The translations under genes were made by a program, and so were the position numbers. Positions 43,633 to 54,173 of a stretch of 64,000 nt of DNA are shown piece by piece (within the stretch, counting starts at the first letter, position 1; every line of letters starts with the position of its first letter). Origin of the DNA: Agaricus subrufescens (Eukaryota > Basidiomycota > Agaricomycetes > Agaricales > Agaricaceae); NCBI GenBank assembly GCA_029945375.1, contig CM057057.1:5022001-5086000 (forward strand), given 5' to 3'. Below the pieces are notes generated by a model. It ran no database searches, was not told where the DNA came from, and saw only the letters and a list, made by a program, of their open reading frames with translations.

Positions 43633-45561
43633 ATGAACAAATTTGCAACTCTTCTCTCTTTCGTCGTCTTTGCGAGTCAAGTAGTTGCCCAGCAAGTCGT
43701 CTGGGGACAGTGTTAGTTGCTGTTACCGTCGAAATTGCTTTCGCTGATGCGGCTCTTCGTCTAGGTGGCGGAATTGGATGGTCGGGACCGGTTAGTACCG
43801 TTGATAATGATCGTGTCCGAGCTTTTGCTGAAAACCCTATTAGACAACTTGTTGGATTTGCTCTTTCTCTAAATGCGGTTCCTCATGCCGACTAACTAAT
43901 TTTTATAAGGTGTCTCTGGAACAACTTGTGTGAAACAAAACGATTATTACTCTCAGTGCGTAAAGCGGGTGTGGGATCTTCTCGTACTGACACGTACACA
44001 GATGTCTTCCTGGCTCCTCGACCAATCCTCCCACAAGTTCCTCTACTAGTTCTCCGCCATCGTCAACAACGAATCCTTCCTCTGGTTCTGGTCTTAACGC
44101 TCGGTTCACTTCTCATGGAAAGAAATTCTTCGTCAGTCGCAACATTTTCAATCACCTGGGTTTCAAACTTATCTCTTGCACAGGGCTCTGCCGCTGACCA
44201 AGGCACCATCAATATTTCAGGCATGAACCGGCCCCATCTTCATCTCACAAGTAAACTGACCCGAAGCGACAGCTAACCAGGCTTTGCTGATTTCCGACTT
44301 TGGTGGCGTGACACCAGAAAACTCCATGAAGGTCCGTACTAGGCGTTGTTAACTTGATGATCATTGTTCTCATTCGGTCCATAGTGGGATGCCACTGAAC
44401 GTACGGGAGCTCTTGTACATGTATTTCAGCCGTTCTAACTCATTTCTACAGCGAACAGAGGGCAATTCAATTTTGGTGGATCTGATTTCCTCGTCAACTG
44501 GGCTACCTCCCACGGCAAGATGATCCGTGGTCACACTTTCGGTAAATTATCGCCTGTTTTCAGCCCCCATGTTGTGAACATTCTCGTCAGTCTGGCACTC
44601 CCAACTTCCCGGCTGGGTTTCTTCAATTAATGATAAGAATACCCTCGTATGTCTTCATACGCAGTTCATCGACTCCACTGTTCCTCATAATCCGATTTAG
44701 ACGTCTGTCATCCAAAATCACATATCCACCCTTGGCGGTCGGTATAAGGGCAAAGTTTACGGTGAGTCATGACCATTCTTCAACTTGAACCGAGACTCAA
44801 TTGTTACTCGTTCAGCTGTAAGGCTCTATTAATATTTTCAACCGCGTACGAATGTGTCTGACATTATATCCTCCTTCTGAAAGTGGGATGTTTGCAAGTA
44901 AGCCTCTGACCTACGGAAGCTACCAAATACTAATAATCTCACTTAGCGAAATCTTCAACGAAGATGGCACACTTCGTTCATCCGTCTTCTCTAATGTCCT
45001 CGGCGAGGTATGTCTTTTTGCCTTTCACAGCTCACAACTCTCCAACCAGATATACAGTCCTTCGTTACCATCGCCTTCCAAGCCGCCCGCTCCGCCGATC
45101 CAAATGCCAAGCTATACATCAACGACTACAACCTCGACTCGAATAACGCAAAAGTCCAGGGAATGGTTGCTCTCGTCAAACGTCAGAACCAAAACGGCAA
45201 AATCATCGACGGTATCGGTACACAAATGCATCTTGGCGCTGGCGGTGCTGGCGGTGCCCAGGCTGCTATTAATGCACTTGCCGGAGCTGGCACCGAAGTT
45301 GCCATCACCGAGTTAGATATCCAGGGTGCTTCTTCCTCTGACTACGTTACTGTCGTCAATGCCTGCTTGAACCAGCCAGCATGTGTCTCCATCACCACCT
45401 GGGGTGTTGCTGATGTCGTGAGTCTCAATTTTTATCCGAAATATTTGCGGGTGAACCTAGCTTGGTCTCAGAACTCGTGGCGAGCAAGTTCCACACCCTT
45501 GTTGTTTGACAACAACTACAGGCCCAAGGCCGCGTATACCGCTGTTATTAATGCGTTGTGA
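43633..45561 (+). CDS. Secreted GH10 endo-1,4-beta-xylanase with N-terminal CBM1, 16 exons
   Basis: Cleaves beta-1,4-xylan outside the cell. The 377-residue model is a signal peptide (about 1-19), CBM1 ([15 protein letters not shown]...YYSQC), a Ser/Thr/Pro linker and the GH10 barrel ([38 protein letters not shown] with acid/base Glu209, AITELDIQ with nucleophile Glu313, WGVADVNSW). Exons: 43633-43711, 43765-43790, 43844-43850 (7 nt), 43910-43955, 44002-44131, 44184-44220, 44273-44331, 44385-44400, 44452-44541, 44591-44646, 44701-44761, 44816-44817 (2 nt), 44884-44897, 44947-45007, 45058-45417, 45472-45561. All phases close. One intron (44221-44272) is GC-AG. Without the micro-exons a CBM1 cysteine is lost and the frame shifts before the catalytic Glu. 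Confidence 0.93.
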
Positions 45562-46683
45562 GAGCTTTTGAAAAGAATATACGCGTCCAAGAAAATTGGT
45601 TATATACGCTGTTTGTATCCTTATGATTACTATTTTTGTCCCAGACAAAATGAGTTATGTTAATGACTCGAAGCTCATGAGATTGTGTGTACCGTGTCAG
45701 TGTCTAATTTTACTCTTTCAGAATTGCCTTCGTGATCATCTCTCGTAACAACAATAGCATAACGCGACCGGTGTCCCTTCGACGAATCACTCGACCTATC
45801 CTCTGCTGCTGTACTTTGAACCTACCGCCCATCTTCCAATACCTCTGACATCGAACTTGAGTATTCAAGAGCAGGGATTCAATCCTCCTTGGTTGCCCTT
45901 GACCACGGTGGCCAAGCCTAAACAATACTTTCATCTCCCTGACTCCGAGTTGATAGGGGCGACACCAGTCAACATGAAGAACGGTCCTCATAGCTGTCTC
46001 CGCCCTTCTCTCTATCATCGACATTCAGCTCCCTTCAGGTAAATAAACATCACCGTATTTTAAAACCTTACGCTCGGCCGAACGGACTAGAAGGGCCGAC
46101 GAAAACGTTTTAAACGCCACATCCGTATAAACCCATTGCCCAGAGCTGGAGCCTCCGCCTTCCATAAGATAAACCCTAGCCTGTAATAAATGACGGCTGG
46201 ACCACTCTTTCCTATCACGTATTGCCACCTCTTGCCTCATGCAGGCCCGATTCTTTGGAGCATTAGCGTGAGTATGAATCATTTATGCCACATCTATTCT
46301 TGATGGCGGAAGCTCAGGTGGTTGCTCCACTGTTCATATTTTATGATTAAAATGAACGACGGAGCGCGATGTGAATCTCGGGGCGATTCATTGACTGTTA
46401 GTTAGTCCTTAAGGGCCTGTTGAAGGATTGGATCGGGTTGCCACTCCACCCAAGGCTGGAGACCTATCCAAGATTTGTCGACGGAAGGTTGCCGAAGATT
46501 CCATGAGAAAGAAGAGGACGAGAGAGATAAAATTTTCATCCTGATTACGGAATTGATTGTAATACAAGCTTGCCGGCGCACCCTGGGTCAACCCCAGCTG
46601 TTTGCTCGCGGCCTTCTTATGGAAGTGAGTATGTTCCGATTATGGGATGGACTGAATAGAAGTCATCGTAGATCCAGTTAGGG
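45562..46683 (-). other. Intergenic stretch holding a possible decayed minus-strand ORF (45710-46282)
   Basis: A single minus-strand frame from 46282 to 45710 has one TGA at 46025-46027. It encodes an Arg-rich sequence (GQWVYTDVAFKTFSSALL, VLKYGDVYLPEG, then after the stop HVDWCRPYQLG). I do not recognise it and cannot say that it is expressed. The rest shows nothing. Confidence 0.25.
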
Positions 46684-47668
46684 TCAAGTTGCAGTATAGA
46701 CTTCCTGCAACTTGTCGACAAGCGCATCAAACCTCTCGGCTGGAACCAGCATGATCCTCGCCCTGACATCTAGCCCGAAAGCGTCTCTTCCCCGGGGCTC
46801 TTTTGGAGCGCTGGTGTATTGGAAATCGAGGGTATGAAGGGCGAATTCACAAATTGTCGTGTCCTCCGGATGGAAGGGGTATAAACCATCGGCTGGTGGC
46901 TCCGGTTCGGATCTAGATGGGGTCGGCCTCGACTTTTTTGATAAGCTTGTTTTTGATTTAGGGCGATATCGCGGGGCAGAGTTGACGAGGGCAGACTCTT
47001 CCTCGGGGGTGAGGTGGTAGTATCGGGAGATAAACAGGAAATGCGAAAAGTGATAAGGTTCATTCTAGAACAAATGGAGTCAGACGAGCTGCCATATGCA
47101 GGGGAATAGATTTTGCGCACATTTGATATTGCCCGTCTCAATTCGTCCGCGAGCATTCTGTACATCGGCGGAATAACCTGAACGGGCATGTTGATCAAGC
47201 GCTCGCAGATCACGAGTCCGACATGTTGCTGGCTCTGGGAAAAGAGGGCGTGGAGGGTGTCGCGGAAGTGCTGGTCGGGGGACGCGGAGACCTGGTCGAG
47301 GCAGTAGTTGGCGACGGCCTTTATGGAGGGGTGTTCGTGGTGGACGTGCATGTTGAGGACGGTGAGGAGCGCAAAGGGGTCGCTGTCCTCGCCGTCGGTC
47401 TTGACGGTGGAGCCGATGCCGGGCTGGGCGAGGATGAGATCTGTGAGCTGGTTAGTATCGAAGCGCTCGGCGTCGTGCTGGAAGAGCTGGCGGAGGAGGC
47501 GGCTGAGGGCGAGGAAGTCGACGGCGGGGCTGGGGCCGAAGAAGTCAAAGTCGACGTTGATGAGCGACTGCGGGTCGGTGAATGGGGGCGCGGGGGAGAG
47601 CGGGGGCGACATACGACATCCGAGCCGCCGTCCGAGTCGACGCTGGCTTCCGTCTCCTTGCGTTTCAT
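46684..47668 (-). CDS. BCP1: BCP1/BCCIP family protein
   Basis: BCP1 is a conserved nuclear protein; in yeast it is linked to nuclear export of Mss4 and acts as a chaperone of a ribosomal protein. The three-exon model is 47615-47668, 47121-47567 and 46684-47064, with introns of 47 and 56 nt, giving 293 residues, the family's usual size. Diagnostic blocks are INVDFDFFGPSPAVDFLAL, LLRQLFQHD, TDLILAQPGIGSTVKTDG, FALLTVLNMHVHHEHPSIK, QQHVGLVICERLINMPVQV, PPMYRMLADEL and, after intron 2, NEPYHFSHFLFISRYYHL, YPFHPED and RDAFGLDVRARIMLVPAERF. The start MKRKETEASVDSDG is a short acidic N-terminus as in relatives. It shares a short divergent promoter with PUT1. Confidence 0.92.
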
Positions 47669-47783
47669 CGCGGCACAGAGATAACAGCAAACGCCGGCCC
47701 CCACGTGCCCCCACCCGCCCGTCACGTGGCCCCCGGACGCGGTCTATTTAAACCCATTATGCTCGGAGAAGCTCCGAGCCTCG
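47669..47783. promoter_or_regulatory. Divergent promoter between BCP1 and PUT1 with two CACGTG boxes
   Basis: Only 115 bp separate the two start codons. CACGTG (E-box, bHLH/bZIP-type site) occurs at 47702-47707 and 47723-47728, and a TATTTAAA box lies near 47745-47752 on the PUT1 side. The tract around the boxes is very C-rich (CCCCCACGTGCCCCCACCC). Confidence 0.7.
47761..47779 (+). promoter_or_regulatory. Perfect 8-bp hairpin just before the PUT1 start codon
   Basis: GCTCGGAG-AAG-CTCCGAGC ends 4 nt before the ATG at 47784. If it lies in the 5' leader it would form a stable stem directly at the start codon and could reduce initiation. Confidence 0.6.
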
Positions 47784-49887
47784 ATGCTTTCTCGTCTCCT
47801 CCGTTTCCCCCGCTCGCCCCTCGCGCAGACAGCCCGGCGCAGGTCATACAGGCCCCTCGTCGGTGTCGCCGGCCTTTCCGGCGGCGCCCTCTTTGCTGCT
47901 GGCTATGTCTACGCCGACTCCCAGGAAGATCAGATCTCGCAGCCTCCGTTGGGCGCCCTGATCCGTGCCTACGCTGTCTACTCGATGTGCTCCATACCAC
48001 AACTCGTGGACTATTCTCCCAAGATTCTCAGTGTCCTAACCAGTGTTCCAGGTCTTCGCGATATCACAGAGGCGTTCGTCAGAACCACGTTCTTCACCCA
48101 TGTATGTGTGTCCGCGCATGCCCCGGGCCCTCTGACTCACAAGAATACAGTTCGTCGGTGGAGATACTGCGGAAGGCACCTTGCCCCTTTTACGTGCCTT
48201 CCGCAGGGCCAACAAAGGCGCGCTCCTCGCCTACTCGGTCGAAGTCGATCCTTCCTCTGCTGCCTCCCATACCAGTAATGAAATTGTCTCTAAGGATAAC
48301 CTCCCACACAAGCAGTTGATAAAGGAGATCATTCACTCCATCGACGTCGCCGCCGACTTTGAAGACTCTTTGGCCGATGGCGGCAGGCGCACCTGGGTCG
48401 CCGTAAAACTAGTAGGTCCAGCAACCCTGCCAACACCCCCCCTCACTTACTCGGCCTCAACAGACAGCTCTTCTGCCCGATGCTCGGGCTCTTTCTAATC
48501 TATCCAAGCACATTGTTCAGTCTCGCATTCTCGAACCTGACCAAGTTCCCTTCCCAGGATGTCCCCGATCTTCTGACCTGGATGTAATTATGGACCCTGC
48601 CCCCTTGTCTCCCTTGACCGGAAAGGACCTTGCCGACCTGCGTGATTTATGCAATGATATGCATCGCGTGTGCGAACATGCCAGAACGCGAGGCGTCAAG
48701 GTTATTATAGATGCAGAGTGGAGGTGCGTATTCCTGGCCATGATACATATCTTTCCGTTATAAATGACGTCATCTCGACTGGTGCAGTTGGTACGAACCT
48801 GCCATCTGCGCTATCGCTCTTTCCTTGATGCGCAAATTTAATACCATTTCTGATTCTCAATCTGCTGTGCAACCCCTGATCTATACTACCTTTCAAGCTT
48901 ATCTCAGAAGGTCGGTTGTTACGTTCCTTGCCGCTCCACATTAGCTTATCGTTATCTGGATAGAACCCCGTCTCATCTAACCCTCGCTCTCGCGGATGCG
49001 CGAAAGAATAATTACTCGCTAGGTGTCAAACTTGTCAGGGGTGCTTATCACCCCTATGAAATCGCCGCACACAAATCCAAGGAATCCTCAATGTCTATCT
49101 CTCCAGACGAACTTCCACCAGTATGGGCTAAGAAAGAAGAAACTGACCAATGTTACAACTCCTGCGTCAAGATGCTAATTAATGCTGTCCGCGAAGATCT
49201 CTCTAACGAGCAACACGTTCTGATATCTAAAGATGCCGAGGATAACTTGAGACTTGCCGAGGATAACTCGAGACTTGCCGAGGACTCGTGGGGTGCTATG
49301 TTCAAGGGTCGTATCTCTAGCCCAATCCAGGATCTATTGCCCGCTGTTGGGCCGGATAGCAAGATTAACATGCCTTCTGTCGGTATTCTGTTCGGCACGC
49401 ATAATTGGGAAAGCTCTAAATTGATACTCCGCGAATTGGTCCGTAACGGTCTCGCGGAACCGCTTCCGGCGGTGCCCAGACCAGAAGATGGCGAAGACGT
49501 GATTAGGATTAAAAGCGAAGTCGTGGAGCGTGTCGCTATCGGCCAACTATTTGGTGGGTGTTTATAGATCAATCTCCTCCCCTATTTGACCGATCGTCGA
49601 GTTGATCAGGCATGAGTGACGATCTGACTGAATATCTTGTCAATCATACCCGGGCGGCAACACCGTTCATCATCAAGTTAGCTTATCTTCATTGTTCATT
49701 CATGAGATAGCTTGAGCTTACTATATCCGTCACCAGATACGTTCCATACGGTGCCCTCCGAGAAGTAATGCCCTACTTGAGCAGACGGGCAATCGAAAAC
49801 AAATCGGTACTCGGTAATGGCAAGTCTACCGAGGAACGCCAACGAGCTGGTAGGGCTTTATGGAAGAGAATCACTTTCCAAATATGA
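47784..49887 (+). CDS. PUT1: Mitochondrial proline dehydrogenase
   Basis: FAD-dependent enzyme that oxidises proline to pyrroline-5-carboxylate on the way to glutamate, at the inner mitochondrial membrane. Seven exons (47784-48101, 48151-48411, 48464-48723, 48788-48910, 48964-49553, 49610-49676, 49737-49887) give 589 residues; every phase fits. The N-terminus is Arg/Ser-rich (MLSRLLRFPRSPLAQTARRR), as in mitochondrial targeting peptides, followed by a hydrophobic stretch. Family blocks are FVGGDTAEGTLPLL, VIIDAEWSWYEPAI, TFQAYLRRTP, GVKLVRGAYHPYE, LFGTHNWES and KYVPYGALREVMPYLSRRAI then EN (FAD/substrate region). A 21-bp tandem repeat (49235-49284) adds RLAEDN repeats in a variable loop. Confidence 0.95.
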
Positions 49888-50000
49888 CCATCACAAGTAT
49901 TTCTGAACCTATTAACAGCGGCGATATTCTGCATGTATTCAATAACAAAACCACATCTAGGAAACTCTAATACAAGAAATTACATTTGTCCGAAAAATTG
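49888..50000. terminator. Shared 3' region of convergent PUT1 and the kinase-like gene
   Basis: 113 bp between two convergent stop codons, AT-rich (CAATAACAAAACC, ACAAGAAATTAC). Transcripts probably end or overlap here; no specific signal is certain. Confidence 0.4.
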
Positions 50001-53000
50001 TTATTCCTCACGTCTAAGAATGAAATGAAATTCAGGAAAAGGAGTTACCAACCGCAATGTCGACTCCGGTTCTAAGCCAAACATTTTTTCCGATCTTTCC
50101 TGCGCTGTATCGCATACCACACCCTGCTGCGGAAACTCAACAGTGTCAGGCGTGAGAACACCCTCTTCACTTGCAGTAGAACTCGTGATAGACAACATTC
50201 CTGATGGTGAAAGCGTACCCTGGGACGGAGATACAATGGCTGTTGATTCGGCTAAAGGATGGTGCACCCCCGAGGGCATTTCCTCGGTAAGTTCGCCTTT
50301 TTTCCAGAGAAAAGATCCGTCCGTTGCACTGAAAGATTCCGATGCAAGACTCGGGACTCCCATAACGTCCTTCACCTCGGGAGAAGAAGCCGGGGCAGTG
50401 GAGAGACCTAAAAAGCCACCTTGACTTTTGAACCCGGTCCAAAGATTCGACATACTAAGACTATGGATTAAGCCTTGGCAAGCCTGGGGAACAGCGACAG
50501 TAAAATCCGACGATACAGAAGCCCTGGTGGCGCCGGCCGTATTCCTAGTCCCTGGGTTAAGGGCGTACCCGGTGACAGCTGAGCTTTTCAGGGCTGTTGG
50601 CGTCCTAGGTGGAGCACTGTACGTATATCCAATCCCGCTGCCCATTTGTTTTAGTCCCCGTGGAAGGTCTACAATAGGTTCAGCGTAGGAAGCACACTTG
50701 AGCGCTGTAACAGATTTTGGCTTCCTACGAAGTTTTTGAGGAATTGAGGCTGTGCTTAAACCAAAGAGTCTTTGTGAGCAGATCAAAGACCGTTCCTTTC
50801 TCAGATGTCGAGCCTGGGAGAAAGGCGTCTTCATTATAGACGTAGCTGAATAGTCCGAATGTAAAAATAATTGTTCTTCTCGATCCAGAATTTCCCAGAT
50901 ATCTGTGGGTGGAGCACAAGAGAGCGAAACCCGATCGGTCCGGAATTCTTCTGTAGCAAACGAGGTATCTTTGTCTGCGTGGGTTTCTCCTGGGACAACG
51001 CTTGGGCCATGGATATAACTGACTGGATCTGAAGCTGCCGTGGATTCTGCGACCGGCTGGAACAACGACCCATCGATCTGATCTCGTACTTCTGGGGTTG
51101 CGAACGGAGAACTCAACGATTGGGGCATTACTTGACCAAAGGATTGTTGGCGGTTCCCCAAACCAAATGCGCTTGCTCTGGGAGAAAAACATTGCTCTAG
51201 GGATGAACCAACCCTGCAGGGACTTCTAGAGGACTGAATTGCTGGAGAAACGCTGAAGCCGCGAGGTAGGGGTGCTTGAGCCAATGCCATCAGCGTCGGC
51301 ATTGAACCTGTAAGAAAAGACTTTACCTAGCATTTTTTGCCCGACAACATTTCCCCAATCTCTGATGAAAATGAAGTTTTTAGATATGGAGAGTACTCTA
51401 TGAGATGTTGATCGTACGCGTTGGAAAAATAGGGATGGTGCTGTATCTCACGGACCCCTATGCGCATTGCAGGATTGCGTTCAATGCACTCCGATGCGTA
51501 AGTTCGGTCAATAAAGGCCCGAGTGGAGATTAATTTATTCACCTTAGATATCAGATCTCTAGCGACCGGATTGATGGATTGTATTGCTGTGCTAGAGACA
51601 ACCTCACCCACAAGCTTTTGAATGAGCTGTTCGGAGTTGAGTTCCAGACCTGTATCGAACACGAACGCATGCTGTACCACCGGTAAGTTATGGTCGGACC
51701 GTAAGACCGTTAAGATAAGGCTTCACCTTTCCATGAAACATATAATACAGCACCATTCCGAAGGACCATGTATCAACCAAAAAGTCGTGTTTCCAGCCCA
51801 AAAGGATTTCAGGTGCCTGGTACTGATTTTGATCTTTCTGTGTGTCCCAAATGTCCTGGGAGCTTTTTCTACGCGGGTCTAGGATAACGCCGTTTTCAAT
51901 GCCGGATAAAATGATATGGCCTTGTCTATCGAAAGTGACAGTATCAGGAGACACATTACGGTGCACAATCCCAACATCATGCAGAAAGCGTAATCCCATG
52001 ACCTAATACTCAGTTAGTCATCGGTAATGAACAAAAAGGGGCCGAAGCGAACGCCAAAGACACACTATTTCGCAAGCATAAAAGAAGACTTCTAGAGGAC
52101 CAAACATCCCATGGCGTCCTACTACATCTGCGAGAGTACCATCGGGATAATTTTCCTAGTCGCTGATTAGGTAAAGTGAGTATGGATTGGTTGATACAAA
52201 AAACAAACCATGATGAGGTGAATGTAACGTCCGTTCTCAAAGGACCAGCGCAATTTCGGGCAAAACGAGTTGCGAATATGTTTGACTCGCTCAAGGATGG
52301 CCAATCCAGTCCACGTCTGTCGCGTTTGCAACACTTTCTTGATCGCATATATACGACCATCGGATCGTTTGATACAAGTCCCTACTTGGTTGTCGGGTGA
52401 TATTGCGCTGACTACAAAGTCCGAGAGAGAGAGTCCTTCGTTCCCACCGAAACGCCCCGCATCAGGAGACAGAGGACACGAGCATGAGAGAAGACGATCC
52501 TGCAGTGTCGTTTCACGAGGAAACGGAACACTTATCCTCGAACGGGGAACCCCTATCGGGTAACCCTTGATAGAGAGTCAGCGGCAGAGGAGATCACTAA
52601 TATGACTACGTACATCAGAATCATCTTGGTCTGTGTCCCATTCAGGATCTACATCCCGGATACAGGTGTATTGCTATCCAGAAAGTAAGCGAGGGTGAAG
52701 GCTAGAATGACTATCACAGCGCTCACCTCCACGCATCCACTAAGCTTCAGGCTCGACGGATCAATCTTGCTGTCTTCATCGGATACACGAACATCGCCCA
52801 AGAATTGTGATAACTCGGTCTGAGCTCATCATCAACACTTGACCACTCAAAAGACGACAATAGGTACGGACCCGTAGAGAAAGGGAGTCAAATTGAGGAA
52901 TGTCGAGCTGTGGTATCCTGGTTATACTTGGACGGACGTAGGTTCGGCTTTTTTGGGTGGGGTTACGCGGGAAGGTCTACGACCAGCGGATAAATTCGTC

Positions 53001-53099
53001 AGGTACGAGTAAAGCATGAGAACATACGTGAGGCATCTCAAAGGGTGTCGCGGGGGTAGCGCTGGTGGTGGTTCGGGAAGAAGTCGTGACGTCACCCAT
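50001..53099 (-). CDS. Protein-kinase-fold protein, predicted pseudokinase, with a separate Ser-rich 3' frame
   Basis: Exons 53028-53099, 52872-52976, 52727-52819, 52614-52673, 52209-52565, 52066-52155, 51727-52002 and 51327-51671 are all in phase 0 and give 465 residues to a TAG at 51327-51329. Kinase landmarks are DGRIYAIKKVL (Lys186), GLRFLHDVGIVHRNV (HRD is HRN, Asn275), SGI at 292-294 in place of DFG, APEILLGW, DTWSFGMVLYYMF and CIERNPAMRIGVREI. The glycine loop is also lost (SPDNQVG). With HRD and DFG aspartates missing, catalysis is unlikely. After the TAG the same frame stays open for 434 codons to 50001 (Ser/Pro/Thr-rich), so readthrough, a 33-nt GC-AG intron (GCAAAAA...CTTACAG) that removes the stop, or a nonsense mutation is possible. 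Confidence 0.78.
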
Positions 53100-53146
53100 C
53101 AAAGGGTATCTATTCCACAAAGTAACAATGAATAACAAGTATCTAA

Positions 53147-54173
53147 TTAAGTAGGGACGTTACAGGATTTGAAGAATCGGTCCGGGTCAAATCCATCTCT
53201 GCGACGAACCACAAACGCGATAGCTCCCTTGATTTCACCCTTGCCAAGGACTCGCGGAGCCTTGCGTATGACGGGCATGAGTTGTTGGATCCGCCTAGTG
53301 AGAGTTGAATATTCATTTAGCAGTTTTTTCTGCAACATGGATTGATTTTGGTATTCCCGGGCTGCGGATGGAAACCTGGTAGAGGTACCATTTGAAGCCG
53401 TATCACTAATCCGTTGGCTCGTGCGTTCCTGAGAAACCGGGAATCCGATGCTGAGGGTAGGGGACTCTGTTCCCACTAGTAGAGGTCTCTTGAGACCCGA
53501 GTTCGAACCAGAAACGGACTCAATGTTATCATCCGGCTCCGGAGATGTAGACGTCAAGTGGGAGGAAGCTTTCAGCGGTGTGCGTTTCTTCCCACCAACA
53601 CGTTCTACAATATACTTGTATTTCTTAGGGATTCGCAACCCATCGAGTAAAGCATGTTCCACGTGTTTCTTTATGTGCCGATTTAAAGACGAAGGGTCGA
53701 CACAAGAAAATTTGCAAGACGGCCATTCACATTTTCCACGGTTCTCAGTGGCATTCTTGTTGCTGAAAAGAAACATATTAGCTTCTTGACGAAACAAGGA
53801 AAACTCTGTATGATATACACTCACTGAGTTTTCATATGTACGGTAAGGTTCCACCGTTGGTAATCCGCATATTCACAGCCTTCGAAAGGACATTTGAATC
53901 TTTTCCTACATCCACATCAGTAAATCTATTTATAGCACGTGATGATCACCCAACACCTACTCGCGAGTCTTGTCTCCATGGATGGTGTGCAAATGTCTGC
54001 TGAGGTCGGTCTTGCGTGCCATCGTAATACTGCATTTAGGGCACGGAGTGCGCTTTTCCTAGAAAAGAATAGTATTGTCTGAAATGGGCAAACACTGGAA
54101 CAATTAAAACAATACTGACAATCTTTCCATTGTTAATGCCAGAACGGGATCGAGAGGTGGGGACGATAGCCAT
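53147..54173 (-). CDS. C2H2 zinc-finger protein with three fingers
   Basis: Probable DNA-binding transcription factor. Exons 54120-54173, 53961-54058, 53825-53905 and 53147-53762 (introns of 55-62 nt) give 282 residues. Three consecutive C2H2 fingers are visible: CPKCSITMARKTDLSRH with ..TIH, CPFEGCEYADYQRWNLTVH with ..KTH, and CEWPSCKFSCVDPSSLNRH with IKKH. A Ser/Pro-rich linker follows, then a C-terminal helix-like region (LLNEYSTLTRRIQQLMP, KGEIKGAIAFVVRRRDGF). The start MAIVPTSRSRSG was chosen because it gives the shortest in-frame model with consistent splicing. Its stop lies only 47 bp upstream of the start of the pseudokinase gene on the same strand. Confidence 0.85.

Noticed and set aside
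43910..44002. A frameshift in the CBM1-linker junction of the xylanase
   Set aside because: Using the donor GTGCGT at 43956 instead of GTAAAG at 43960 gives YYSQCLPGSS and closes the phase, so no mutation is needed.
47223..47751. Long plus-strand ORFs (147-153 codons) opposite BCP1
   Set aside because: They lie antisense to well-supported BCP1 exons and consist of low-complexity Val/Gly/Glu or Arg/Ser sequence produced by the GC-rich code; no independent motif.
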